In this document: positions 51,860 to 63,285 of the stretch, one piece after another
Layout: each line of letters begins with the position of its first letter
Numbering within the stretch: position 1 is the stretch's first letter
From: Lacunisphaera limnophila
GTDB taxonomy: Bacteria; Verrucomicrobiota; Verrucomicrobiia; Opitutales; Opitutaceae
NCBI RefSeq assembly: GCF_001746835.1
Contig: NZ_CP016094.1
Coordinates: 1,178,001-1,242,000 of the forward strand
Length of the DNA: 64,000 bases
Direction: 5' to 3'
Notes under the pieces: model-generated
What the model saw: only the letters and a program-made list of their open reading frames with translations
Database searches by the model: none
Told to the model about the DNA's origin: nothing
Made by a program: the position numbers and the translations under genes

Positions 51860-53740
51860 GTGATTTTCAACCAAACCCCGTTCGACGTGATCGTCTGTGG
51901 CGCCGGCCACGCCGGCGTCGAGGCGTGTCTGGCCGCGGCGCGAACCGGGGCCTCCACCCTGTTGTTGACGGGTAATATCGATACGATCGCCCAGATGAGT
52001 TGCAACCCGGCCATCGGCGGCCAGGCCAAGGGTCAGATCGTCCGGGAAATCGACGCGCTGGGCGGCGAGATGGCCATCAACACCGATGTGACCGGCATCC
52101 AGTTCCGGTTGCTCAATGAATCGAAGGGACCCGCCGTCCAGTCCCCCCGGGCCCAATGCGATAAGAAGGCCTATCAATTCCGGCTGAAGCACACGCTGGA
52201 GCTGCAAGCGAACCTGCAGGTCTTCCAAGCCACCGTCACCGGCCTGATCTTCAAGGATGGTAAGGTCGTCGGCTGCCGGACCAACCTGGATATCGAATTC
52301 CTGGCCCGGACTGTCGTGATTACCACCGGCACCTTCTTGCGCGGCCTGATGCATGTCGGCCAAAATAAGAACGAAGGGGGCCGGTTGGGCGACTTCAGCG
52401 CCAAGACGCTTTCAAGCAGCCTACTGGAAGCCGGCATCGAGCTCCAACGCCTCAAGACCGGCACGCCGCCCCGGATTCTGGGCCGGAGCATCGCCTTCGG
52501 CGGACTCCAGGAACAGAAGGGGGATGCCGAACCCACACTGTTTGCCTTCCACGATACCCGGGACCCCGAGGACTTGTTCCACGTGGAACGGACCGGGGAG
52601 CAACGCTTGGGTTGGAAGCCAGGCAGTGAGCAGGTATCCTGTTGGATGACCCATACCACACCGGAATCCGAGCGCATTGTCCGGGAGAACCTGCATAAGT
52701 CCGCGATGTACTCCGGGGAGATTGCCGGGGTGGGGCCCCGGTACTGTCCGAGTATCGAGGACAAGTTCGTCCGCTTCGCCGACAAGCCCCGGCATTTGCT
52801 TTTTCTGGAGCCCGAAGGCCGGAATACCAATGAGTATTACATCAACGGCCTCTCCACGAGCTTGCCGTTTGATGTCCAGGTGGCGTTGGTCCACAGCATC
52901 CCGGGTCTGGAACAGGCCCAGATCCTGCGTCCCGCCTACGCGGTCGAGTACGACTTCGCCCCGCCCACCCAGATGTTTCCGTCGCTCGAGTCCCGGAAGG
53001 TCGAAAACCTCTTTCTGGCCGGCCAGATCAACGGCACGTCCGGTTATGAAGAGGCCGCGGCCCAAGGCCTGGTCGCCGGCGTCAACGCGGCGCGGAAGGC
53101 GAGGGGAGAAGCCCCGCTCATCATTCAACGCCATGAAGCCTACATCGGCGTCCTGATTGATGATCTGGTGACGAAGGGCACGAGCGAGCCCTACCGCATG
53201 TTTACCAGCCGGGCTGAGCATCGGCTGCTCTTCAATCACGCGAGTGCGGAATTGAGGTTAAACCACCACGCTAAAGAGTGTAATCTGCTTTCTAGCAGTC
53301 GTTTAGGCAGAATCGAGGCGAAGATTCGCGCCGTGCTCCACTGGCAGCACACCCTCGAACACACCAAAACCCACGGCGGCACCTGGGCCGACACCATTCG
53401 GCGCTTATCCGCCGCTGAACTCCCCCCGGAATTTTTAGCCCAACCCAAGGAAGTCCGCGACGAAACCCTCTATCGGGTTACCTACCGTGGCTACCTGGAA
53501 CGGGAAAATCGGCAGATCGAGAAGCTCAAGGGGGTCGAGCGCATCCGCCTGCCCGATGCCATCGACTACCTGAAAATTCCCGGACTCCGTCGCGAGAGCG
53601 CCCTGAAGCTCCAGCAATTCCGCCCCACGAACCTCGGCCAAGCCGGTCGCATCAGCGGCGTGAACCCTGCGGACCTGAGCATTCTCATGGTCCTGCTCGC
53701 CGCCGACAAGACCACCCCCCCGCCCCCGGCGGAAACCTAG
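51860..53740 (+). CDS. mnmG: tRNA uridine 5-carboxymethylaminomethyl modification enzyme MnmG
   Basis: The 626-residue FAD protein is the partner of MnmE. The N-terminal FAD motif is CGAGHAGVEAC (about residues 11-21) and continues with SCNPAIGGQAKGQIVREIDA, the family's signature. A second signature, GYEEAAAQGLVAGVNAA, lies at about 395-411, and the C-terminal tRNA-binding domain ends with RITSGV-like RISGVNPADLSILM. It uses a GTG start. The two partner genes adjoin, an arrangement present in some phyla only. Confidence 0.97.
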   Translation: MIFNQTPFDVIVCGAGHAGVEACLAAARTGASTLLLTGNIDTIAQMSCNPAIGGQAKGQIVREIDALGGEMAINTDVTGIQFRLLNESKGPAVQSPRAQCDKKAYQFRLKHTLELQANLQVFQATVTGLIFKDGKVVGCRTNLDIEFLARTVVITTGTFLRGLMHVGQNKNEGGRLGDFSAKTLSSSLLEAGIELQRLKTGTPPRILGRSIAFGGLQEQKGDAEPTLFAFHDTRDPEDLFHVERTGEQRLGWKPGSEQVSCWMTHTTPESERIVRENLHKSAMYSGEIAGVGPRYCPSIEDKFVRFADKPRHLLFLEPEGRNTNEYYINGLSTSLPFDVQVALVHSIPGLEQAQILRPAYAVEYDFAPPTQMFPSLESRKVENLFLAGQINGTSGYEEAAAQGLVAGVNAARKARGEAPLIIQRHEAYIGVLIDDLVTKGTSEPYRMFTSRAEHRLLFNHASAELRLNHHAKECNLLSSSRLGRIEAKIRAVLHWQHTLEHTKTHGGTWADTIRRLSAAELPPEFLAQPKEVRDETLYRVTYRGYLERENRQIEKLKGVERIRLPDAIDYLKIPGLRRESALKLQQFRPTNLGQAGRISGVNPADLSILMVLLAADKTTPPPPAET

Positions 53741-53775
53741 CCCGGTTTCAAAGCGGGCCGGGCCCGGTCTTTTTA
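53741..53775 (+). terminator. Likely terminator of mnmG
   Basis: GCCCGG at 53741-53746 can pair with CCGGGC at 53759-53764, followed by CCGGTC and a T5 run. A shorter stem CCGGG/CCCGG just before the T-run is also possible. Confidence 0.55.
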
Positions 53776-53912
53776 TCCGGGCGATTCGGGCCAGGACGCG
53801 CCACGCCCACTCCGGACCAGCAGAACCCGGCCCAACTCCACCCGCATGGCTGCCATAAGCCTTGCGCCTCGACCCTGCCATTTGGAATTTCTCACCGGAC
53901 CCGCCCGGTGCG

Positions 53913-53939
53913 TGATATCGGTGTGACATTCAGGTGACG
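53913..53939 (+). promoter_or_regulatory. Pho-box-like array before phoB
   Basis: Three direct repeats with an 11-bp period start at 53913 (TGATA), 53924 (TGACA) and 53935 (TGACG). This matches, in reverse orientation, the PhoB box layout of CTGTCA-type repeats 11 bp apart. A possible -10, CTAATT (53945-53950), follows closely. Positive autoregulation of the PhoB-like gene is the natural reading. Confidence 0.6.
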
Positions 53940-53988
53940 CCGGGCTAATTCACTGGAACGCGCCCTGCGGGCCGCTACTTCACTCCTC

Positions 53989-54690
53989 ATGGATAAGAAA
54001 AAGATCCTCGTGGTCGACGACGAGCCGGATGTCACGGACTTGGTCGCATATCATTTGAAGGCAAAGGCGTTCCACGTGGAAACGCTCAACGACGCCACGG
54101 CCAGCATCGCCAAGGCCCGGAGCTATCAGCCCGATCTGATTATATTGGACATAATGATGCCGGATCTCAGCGGCATCCAAGTCTGCCGCATCCTGCGCGC
54201 CGACCCCAAGCTCGCCAAGGTTCCGATCATCTTCCTGACCGCCAAGGCCGAGGCCCACGACCGCATCGAAGGCCTGGAATCCGGGGCCGATGACTACCTG
54301 AGCAAGCCCTTCAGTCCGAAGGAACTCGTCCTCCGCGTCGAATCCATCCTCCGCCGCGTCGCCGCCCCGCTCGAACCCGTTAGCACCAAGCTCCGCGTGG
54401 GGGACATCCAGCTCGACAGCGACACCCATCGCGTGACCGTCAAGGGCGCCGTCCTTGATCTTACCGCCACCGAGTTCAAGCTCCTGCGCATCATGATGGA
54501 ACGCCAGGGCCGGGTGCAGACCCGCGAACACCTTCTGCTCAACGTGTGGAATTACTCGACCGAGATCGAGACCCGCACCGTCGATACCCACGTCCGCCGC
54601 CTGCGCGAGAAGCTCGGCACCGAGGCCGGCTGGATTGAAACCATCCGCGGCGTGGGCTACCGGATCGCGGACAAGAAACTGCCCGCATGA
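53989..54690 (+). CDS. phoB: PhoB-like response regulator
   Basis: The 233-residue OmpR-family regulator has a receiver domain (KKILVVDDEPDVTDLVAYHL, phospho-acceptor Asp54 in LIILDIMMPD, LTAKAEAHDRIEGLESGADD, KPFSPKEL) and a winged-helix domain (LTATEFKLLRIMMERQGRV, then RTVDTHVRRLREKLG). The closest recognisable type is PhoB, regulator of phosphate starvation genes. This fits the Pho-box-like array upstream and the adjoining PhoR-like kinase, which it overlaps by four bases. The name is by similarity only. Confidence 0.85.
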   Translation: MDKKKILVVDDEPDVTDLVAYHLKAKAFHVETLNDATASIAKARSYQPDLIILDIMMPDLSGIQVCRILRADPKLAKVPIIFLTAKAEAHDRIEGLESGADDYLSKPFSPKELVLRVESILRRVAAPLEPVSTKLRVGDIQLDSDTHRVTVKGAVLDLTATEFKLLRIMMERQGRVQTREHLLLNVWNYSTEIETRTVDTHVRRLREKLGTEAGWIETIRGVGYRIADKKLPA

Positions 54691-55958
54691 TGGTCCTGCT
54701 GCTCGTCGTCCTGGCCCTCGCGCTCGGCTTCGCGCTGCGCGCGCTGCTGAAGCAGAAACGCGCGCACACGGAACTGGAAAACGCCGTGCGCCGCGGCCAG
54801 CCGCTCCTCCACGAGGACGGCCCCGCCAGCCAGCTCCCGGGCTGGCACGCCCTCACGGAGGAGGTGAACCGGCTCATCACCGAGAACGCCTCCCTCCGCC
54901 AGCAGCACACCGACCAGCTCGCTCAGCTCGAGGCCACGCTCGGCAATCTCCGCGAGGCCGTCCTCATCGTCGACGGCGCCAACTACATCCACCTCGCGAA
55001 TCGTGCGCTGCGCGAGATCTTCCCCGGCGCCCGCGACCTCATCAACCTGCGTCTCGAGCTGATCGTGCGCAGCGGACCCTTCCTCGAGTACGTCCGCGCC
55101 ACCCGCGACGGTGCCCCGCTCGCCCGCCAGGAATTCGAGATCATCGAGGGCGACAACACCCTCTGGATCGAGGCCTCCGGCGCGCCGATCCCGTCGCCGG
55201 ACGGCAAGTCGCAGTGGGCCCTCTTCGTCATCCACGACATGACCAACCAGCGGAAGCTCGAGCGCATGCGCCGCGACTTCGTGGCCAACGCCTCGCACGA
55301 GCTGCGCACACCCCTGAGCATCATCAAGGGCTACGTCGAGACCCTCGTCGACGGGCACCAGACGATGGAGGTCGCCGACCGCGACAAGTTCCTGCGCACC
55401 ATCCAGCGCCACAGCGACCGCCTCAAGTCCATCATCGACGACCTGCTCACGCTCTCGCGCCTTGAGTCCGCCACCCTCGGCGTGAAGTTCGCGTCCCTCG
55501 ACATCGCCCAGTACCTCGAGGACCTCGCCGAGGAATACCGCCGCCGCCCGCAGGCCACGGACCATGAGATCGTGGTCAACTTCCCGGGCAAACTCGGCCC
55601 GTTCGAGGGTGACGACGAGAAGCTGGTTCACGTCTTTGGCAACCTCGTGGAGAATGCCCTCAAATACACCCCGAAGGGTTCGCGCATCGAGCTCGGCGCC
55701 ACGGCCGCCGGCGCCGACGAGGTGGAGTTCTTCGTGCGCGACAACGGTCCCGGCATCCCCGCGGCCGACCTGCCGCACATCTTCGAGCGCTTCTACCGCG
55801 TGGAAAAGGGCCGCTCGCGCGAAACCGGCGGCACGGGCCTCGGCCTCAGCATCGTGAAACACATCGTGCAGCTCCACGGCGGCCGCGTGTGGGCCGAAAA
55901 TCGCGCCGAGGGCGGCCTGGTGATTTTCGTGCGCCTGCCGCGCCAGCGGAAGGAGTAG
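54687..55958 (+). CDS. phoR: PhoR-like sensor histidine kinase
   Basis: The 423-residue kinase has one N-terminal membrane helix (about residues 2-20), a coiled linker, a PAS domain (about 85-190), HisKA with His204 in ANASHELRTPLSII, and HATPase_c with NLVENALKYTPKGS, DNGPGIPAADLPHIFERFYR and GTGLGLSIVKHIVQLH. This is the PhoR layout, with no periplasmic sensor, so the signal would come through the transport system. No PhoU or Pst genes are in the window. It is coupled to phoB. Confidence 0.88.
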   Translation: MMVLLLVVLALALGFALRALLKQKRAHTELENAVRRGQPLLHEDGPASQLPGWHALTEEVNRLITENASLRQQHTDQLAQLEATLGNLREAVLIVDGANYIHLANRALREIFPGARDLINLRLELIVRSGPFLEYVRATRDGAPLARQEFEIIEGDNTLWIEASGAPIPSPDGKSQWALFVIHDMTNQRKLERMRRDFVANASHELRTPLSIIKGYVETLVDGHQTMEVADRDKFLRTIQRHSDRLKSIIDDLLTLSRLESATLGVKFASLDIAQYLEDLAEEYRRRPQATDHEIVVNFPGKLGPFEGDDEKLVHVFGNLVENALKYTPKGSRIELGATAAGADEVEFFVRDNGPGIPAADLPHIFERFYRVEKGRSRETGGTGLGLSIVKHIVQLHGGRVWAENRAEGGLVIFVRLPRQRKE

Positions 55959-55989
55959 GCCGTGAAAGCTCCCCAGCTCCGTCAGGCTT

Positions 55990-56066
55990 GAACCTCGGTT
56001 TTCGCGCGTCGGATTTCTTTGGCGTTTGGCCGCGTCCCCCGATGCGGTCCGGTGCTTTGCTCTTGG
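55990..56066. repeat. TTTGGC-word cluster before trmB
   Basis: The words TTTGGCGTTTGGC and TTGGCGTTTGACC lie in the 142-bp gap before trmB. They relate to the heptamer tandem at 35892-35913 but here are interrupted. Nothing else was recognised in this gap. Confidence 0.4.
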
Positions 56067-56100
56067 CGTTTGACCACTTTCCCGGCCAATAGGCGGCCGC

Positions 56101-56727
56101 ATGGGTTTTAAACCGGAATTCGTCGAGCACGTCACCCAGCGCCGCACCGCGCTGCGCACGGAGCTGGCCGCCTTGCTCCCGCCCACCGCCGCCCTCGTGC
56201 TCGAGCTCGGCTGCGGCCACGGCCACTTCCTCGCCCGCTACGCCGCCGAGCACCCCGGCAAACTCTGCGTGGGCGTGGACATGATCAACGACCGCATCGC
56301 CCGCGCCCGGCGCAAGGCCCAGCGTGCCCGGCTGCCCAACTGCCATTTCGTTCGTGCCGAGGCCCGCGAATTCATCGAATCCCTGCCTCCGGGCGTCACC
56401 TTCGCCGAGATCTGGGTCCTGTTTCCCGATCCCTGGCCCAAGAAACGCCACCACAAGCACCGCCTGCTCCAGCCCGAGTTCTTCGAGTTCCTGTCCAACC
56501 GGGCCGGGGAGGGCGCCCGCCTCTATTTCCGCACCGACTTTGCCGGGTATTTCGAGGCCGTGGCGGCCTTCATCCCCGGCCTGAAAACTTGGCAACCCGA
56601 CCCGGCCGCCCCCTGGGCCCTGGAACACGAAACCGTCTTCCAAGCTCGGGCCCCGAGCTACCAGTCCCTCGTCGCGGTCCGGACTGCCCAGCCCGCCACC
56701 CCGGTCGCCTCCACCGCTCCCGCCTGA
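56101..56727 (+). CDS. trmB: tRNA (guanine-N7-)-methyltransferase
   Basis: The 208-residue enzyme methylates G46 of tRNAs at N7. It shows motif I VLELGCGHGHFLARYA (about residues 36-51), VGVDMINDRIARARR, then the hallmark WVLFPDPWPKKRHHKHRLL (about 107-125), EFFEFL and FRTDFAGYFEAV. Length fits the family. It ends 12 bp before the stop of the opposing small membrane protein gene. Confidence 0.96.
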   Translation: MGFKPEFVEHVTQRRTALRTELAALLPPTAALVLELGCGHGHFLARYAAEHPGKLCVGVDMINDRIARARRKAQRARLPNCHFVRAEAREFIESLPPGVTFAEIWVLFPDPWPKKRHHKHRLLQPEFFEFLSNRAGEGARLYFRTDFAGYFEAVAAFIPGLKTWQPDPAAPWALEHETVFQARAPSYQSLVAVRTAQPATPVASTAPA

Positions 56728-56739
56728 GGCCCGGCTCCC

Positions 56740-56904
56740 TTAGAGGACGTCCAACCACACCAGCAGGAACAGCTGCGCCACCGCCGTCAGGGCCAGCAGG
56801 GCCCAGGTCGTCTGCATGAAGCCGTTCCGGGCCAGTTTCCGCTCCCCATTGGCGTACCGGGGCTGGGCCGTCCGGGATAATAGGGTAGGGGTGGGGGATT
56901 CCAT
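56740..56904 (-). CDS. 54-residue membrane protein divergent from the ATP synthase operon
   Basis: An open frame of 54 codons begins MESPTPTLLSRTAQPRYANG and ends with one clear membrane helix (TTWALLALTAVAQLFLLVWL, about residues 31-50), with positive residues (ERKLARN) just before it, so the N-terminus would stay in the cytoplasm. It reads away from atpB. The operon lacks the usual atpI, but this protein is too short to be an ordinary AtpI. Coding is supported by the sharp hydrophobic pattern and clean start and stop. No family is recognised. Confidence 0.6.
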   Translation of the reverse strand: MESPTPTLLSRTAQPRYANGERKLARNGFMQTTWALLALTAVAQLFLLVWLDVL

Positions 56905-57101
56905 GTTTTACAAGTGGCCGCCTCGGGCCTGCGTGGCAAGCACGCCCTCTACTTCCCCGCATAAGCACCCCTCAGCCGCGTTCCCGTCACCCCTAATTTA
57001 CCGTTTTGCCGATGAATATCTCATTTCCAAGGTTGACGCATCGCCGGCCCAAAACCTACCTAATTACCCCTTTATCCCCCGACACACCTCCTGCCGGAAC
57101 C

Positions 57102-57968
57102 ATGCTGCGCCCCACTAAACTCCTTTGCCTCGCCGTGCTCGCGACCGCGACCCTGGCTCACGCCAGCGACAGTGGAGTCGCTCCGGCTGCCTCGAACCTG
57201 ATCGAGGGCCTGCCGATCACCAACAGCATGGCCACCGGCTGGGCGGTTTCCGCCTTCATCATCGGTCTCATCCTCTTCGCCGTCCGCAAGCCGCAGATCC
57301 TCCCCACCAAGAGCCAGGCCGTGTTCGAGTCCATGCTGGAGGCCCTGCGCGATCTCTTCGAACCCATCGTCGGCAAAAAGGCTTTCCCCGCCGCCTTCCC
57401 GCTGCTCGTCACCTTTTTCATCTTCATCCTGATTCAAAACTGGATGGGCCTGATGCCCGGCGTCGGCACCATCGGCACCGAGCGCGGCTTCAGCGACGGC
57501 AGTCATACGTTTACGCCTTGGGTTCGTCCGTTCACCGCCGACTTCAACGGCACCATCGCTCTCGCCCTCGTCTCCTTCGGCGCCTGGCTCATCATTGTCT
57601 TCAAGTACGCCGGCCCGAAGCTCATCCTCTGGGACCTCTTCGGCAACAAGGCCGAGAAATCCGAGACGCCCGGCTGGCTCTACCCGATCCTCTCGCTCGT
57701 CTTCCTGATCGTCGGCTTCATCGAGGTCTTCTCCATCATCATCCGTCCGTTCACCCTCTCCGTGCGTCTCTTCGGCAACGTGTTCGGCGGCGAGAATCTC
57801 CTGCACGGCACCAGCTTCCTGTTCATCTTCTACTTCATGGAGCTCCTCGTCGGCCTCATCCAGGCCATCGTCTTCACCCTCCTCTCCTCCGTCTACATCG
57901 GCCTCATCTGCAACCATGGCGATGACCACGACCACGCGGAGGGGCACGGCGCCGGGGCGCACCACTAG
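57102..57968 (+). CDS. atpB: ATP synthase F0 subunit a
   Basis: The 288-residue membrane protein forms the proton half-channels beside the c-ring. It has a signal-like N-terminal helix (KLLCLAVLATATLAHA), several membrane helices, and the conserved PFTLSVRLFGNVFGGENLL (about residues 215-233), whose Arg is essential for proton flow. The last helix LLVGLIQAIVFTLLSSVYIG is also typical. The ATG at 57102 was chosen over an in-frame start 32 codons upstream that lacks family similarity. First gene of the atpBEFHAGDC operon; no atpI precedes it. Confidence 0.96.
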   Translation: MLRPTKLLCLAVLATATLAHASDSGVAPAASNLIEGLPITNSMATGWAVSAFIIGLILFAVRKPQILPTKSQAVFESMLEALRDLFEPIVGKKAFPAAFPLLVTFFIFILIQNWMGLMPGVGTIGTERGFSDGSHTFTPWVRPFTADFNGTIALALVSFGAWLIIVFKYAGPKLILWDLFGNKAEKSETPGWLYPILSLVFLIVGFIEVFSIIIRPFTLSVRLFGNVFGGENLLHGTSFLFIFYFMELLVGLIQAIVFTLLSSVYIGLICNHGDDHDHAEGHGAGAHH

Positions 57969-58035
57969 ACTTTACCGCCGGGAGCGTGCCTCGCGTGCGC
58001 ACGGCGGCAACCGCAACCACAACTCCATCCACCAT

Positions 58036-58245
58036 ATGTATCCCATCCTCGCTGAAATCACTGGCAACATCGCCAGCGCGTTCGGTCTCCTCGGCGCCGC
58101 CCTCGGCGTCGGTCTCATCGGCCAGAAGGCCGCCGAAGCCGTCGGCCGCAACCCCGGCGCTTCCGGCAAGATCCTCGTCCAGGCCATCATCGGCATGGCG
58201 CTCGCCGAAGGTCTCGGCATCCTGGCCCTGTTCCTCGCGAAGTAA
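58036..58245 (+). CDS. atpE: ATP synthase F0 subunit c
   Basis: The 69-residue hairpin of two membrane helices builds the rotor ring. Helix 1 is rich in Gly/Ala (GLLGAALGVGLIGQKAAEAV), the polar loop is GRNPGA and helix 2 carries the ion-binding glutamate in MALAEGLGIL (Glu58). The Gln and Ser/Thr ligands that mark sodium-binding rings are missing at the aligned sites (Val and Gly-Leu instead), so the enzyme should use protons. Short N-terminus MYPILAEITGN. Follows atpB by 67 bp. Confidence 0.96.
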   Translation: MYPILAEITGNIASAFGLLGAALGVGLIGQKAAEAVGRNPGASGKILVQAIIGMALAEGLGILALFLAK

Positions 58246-58306
58246 TTCCCCCGTTTAACCGGCGGCGCGCCGGCCTCACCGCCCGCGCCGCCAACCCTTT
58301 TCCGCC

Positions 58307-58882
58307 ATGCTGACCCTCCTGCTCGCCACGGTCGAAACCACCGCCCACTCCGCCGAAGCCGCCGGCCCCATCGAGGGCCTGCGCCAGACCTTCGTGCACT
58401 TTGGCGTCGAGCCGAAGTACCTCGTGATGCAGGTGATCAGCTTCCTGATCCTCTTCGGCGTCCTCTACAAGTTCGGCATCAAGCCGACCATCGCCACGAT
58501 GGAGGAGCGCAATAACAAGATCGCCGCCGGCCTCAAGCACGCCGAGGAAACCCAGGCCCGCCTCGCCGCCGCCCAGCAGGAAAGCGCCGCCCTCATCCGC
58601 GCCGCCCAGGTCGAGGCCAACAAGGCCATCGAGGAGGCCCGCAAGGCCGCCAAGGAATTTGGCGACAAGCAGCAGGCCGACGCCATCGCGCGCGCCGCCG
58701 ACCTCCTCGCCAAGGCCCAGCAGTCCATCGAGCTCGAGCACAAGAAAATGCTCGACCAGGCCCGCACCGAGATCGCCCGCCTCGTCGTCAAGACCACCGA
58801 GCAGGTCCTCGCCAAGAAACTCTCCGACGCCGACCGCGCCGCCTACAACGAGGCCGCGACGAAAGAACTCTCCGTCCTCTGA
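58307..58882 (+). CDS. atpF: ATP synthase F0 subunit b
   Basis: This 191-residue protein has one membrane helix ([20 protein letters not shown], about residues 44-63) and then a long Ala/Lys/Glu-rich coiled coil that forms the stator stalk linking subunit a to F1. The periplasmic N-terminus of about 40 residues is longer than in most bacteria. Only one b-type gene is present, so the stalk is a homodimer. Operon position between atpE and atpH is standard. Confidence 0.95.
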   Translation: MLTLLLATVETTAHSAEAAGPIEGLRQTFVHFGVEPKYLVMQVISFLILFGVLYKFGIKPTIATMEERNNKIAAGLKHAEETQARLAAAQQESAALIRAAQVEANKAIEEARKAAKEFGDKQQADAIARAADLLAKAQQSIELEHKKMLDQARTEIARLVVKTTEQVLAKKLSDADRAAYNEAATKELSVL

Positions 58883-58923
58883 GTCACCTTTGCGCTTAGC
58901 CCTAGCTTTTTTAGCTCCCCTCC

Positions 58924-59310
58924 ATGGCCGCCGACAAACAAACCAAGCTCCTCGCCAAGCAGCTCTTCAAGCTGAGTGTCGTCAACGGCGTCGTCTCGCC
59001 CGAGCAGGTCGCCGGCGTCCTCGGCTGGGTCGAGAAGCACTCACCCCGCCGCCCCGTCGCCCTCCTCAAGGCCTACCACCACCGCATCGCCATTGAGCTC
59101 GCCAAGTCGCGCGCCGAGATCGAGCACGCCGGCCCGGTCAGCGACGCCACCCTCAAGCAAATCGAGGCCGCCATGACCAAGCGCTACGCGCGCACCGTCA
59201 CCGCCTCGGCCAAGCCGAACCCCTCGCTGCTCGCCGGCCTCCGCGTTCGCGTCGGTTCCGATGTCTACGAGTCCTCCGTCGCCAGCCAGCTCGCCAAACT
59301 TTCCGTCTAA
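58924..59310 (+). CDS. atpH: ATP synthase F1 subunit delta, short form
   Basis: Only 128 residues long against the usual 175-180. The C-terminal half is well conserved (TVTASAKPNPSLLAGLRVRV then GSDVYESSVASQLAKL), the part that contacts subunit b. The N-terminal helical domain, which binds the top of alpha, is shortened to about 90 residues with no sign of a frameshift in this gap. It links the stator stalk to F1. Identity is secure from operon position and the terminal block; the length is unusual. Confidence 0.88.
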   Translation: MAADKQTKLLAKQLFKLSVVNGVVSPEQVAGVLGWVEKHSPRRPVALLKAYHHRIAIELAKSRAEIEHAGPVSDATLKQIEAAMTKRYARTVTASAKPNPSLLAGLRVRVGSDVYESSVASQLAKLSV

Positions 59311-59341
59311 CCCTGCTTCCCGCTAACTTTTCCCCCGCGCC

Positions 59342-60871
<1,530 letters not shown>

Positions 60872-60880
60872 TTCTGCTCA

Positions 60881-60905
60881 GATCTGAAATCTCAAATCTG
60901 AAATC
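60881..60905. repeat. Direct repeat between atpA and atpG
   Basis: The word AATCTGAAATC (first copy GATCTGAAATC) occurs twice across CTCA within a 25-bp AT-rich stretch just before atpG. It has no evident hairpin and sits inside the operon. Confidence 0.5.
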
Positions 60906-60912
60906 CTAGCCC

Positions 60913-61785
60913 ATGGCTTCCCTCCGCGACATCCGCCGACGCATCAAGTCGGTCAAGAACACCCGCCAGATCACCAAGGCGATGGAGCTCGTGGCCGCGT
61001 CGAAGATGAAGAAGGCGCAGCAGGCCGCCCTCGCGGGCCGCGCCTACGCCGGCCTCATGGCCGAGATGCTCGCCGCCGTCGCCGGCCGCGTCGAGGAAAG
61101 CCAGCACCCGTTCCTCGCCCGCCGCGAGGTCAAGGTCCGCGGCATCATCCTCGTCACCTCCGACAAGGGCCTCTGCGGCCCGCTCAACGCCAACCTCTTC
61201 AAGCTCGTCACCGAGGTGAAGGGCCCCGCCAAGTACGCCGTCATCGGCCGCAAGGGCGCCCAGTTCATCGCCCGCACCAAGCGCACGCTCCTCGCCGACT
61301 TCACCGTCACCGACCGCGTGGGCTTCACCGAGGTCCGCACCGTCGCCGAGTTCATGGTCAAGCAGTACCTCGAGGGCGTCGTCGACACCGTCGAGCTGAT
61401 CTACCCGCACTTCCGCAACACCCTCGTCCAGACGCCGACCAACCTCCCGCTGCTCCCACTCGAGAGCCTCGCGGCCGTCGTCGCCGACCTGCACTCCGAT
61501 TCCGGCCAGACCGCCAAGGCCGACGAGCGTGAGATCCTCTTCGAACCCGACGCCGAGACCGTCCTCGAGTCCCTGCTCCCGCTCTACGTCAACCGCGAGA
61601 TCTACCAGCACGTCCTCGACGCCAAGGCCTCCGAGCACTCCTCGCGCATGGTCGCGATGAAGACCGCCAAGGACAACGCCACGAAGCTCATCGGCGACCT
61701 CACCCTCGAGTACAACAAGGCCCGCCAGGCCGGCATCACCCAGGAAATCCTCGAGATCGCCGCCGCCTCGTTCTCCGCCAACTGA
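60913..61785 (+). CDS. atpG: ATP synthase F1 subunit gamma
   Basis: The 290-residue central shaft starts with the conserved N-terminal helix (RRIKSVKNTRQITKAMELVA, residues 8-27) and ends with the matching C-terminal helix (NKARQAGITQEILEIAAAS), which together form the rotating coiled coil. The middle SDKGLCGPLNANLF block is also typical. Its rotation drives the catalytic changes in beta. Confidence 0.97.
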   Translation: MASLRDIRRRIKSVKNTRQITKAMELVAASKMKKAQQAALAGRAYAGLMAEMLAAVAGRVEESQHPFLARREVKVRGIILVTSDKGLCGPLNANLFKLVTEVKGPAKYAVIGRKGAQFIARTKRTLLADFTVTDRVGFTEVRTVAEFMVKQYLEGVVDTVELIYPHFRNTLVQTPTNLPLLPLESLAAVVADLHSDSGQTAKADEREILFEPDAETVLESLLPLYVNREIYQHVLDAKASEHSSRMVAMKTAKDNATKLIGDLTLEYNKARQAGITQEILEIAAASFSAN

Positions 61786-63279
<1,494 letters not shown>

Positions 63280-63285
63280 CCCGCC

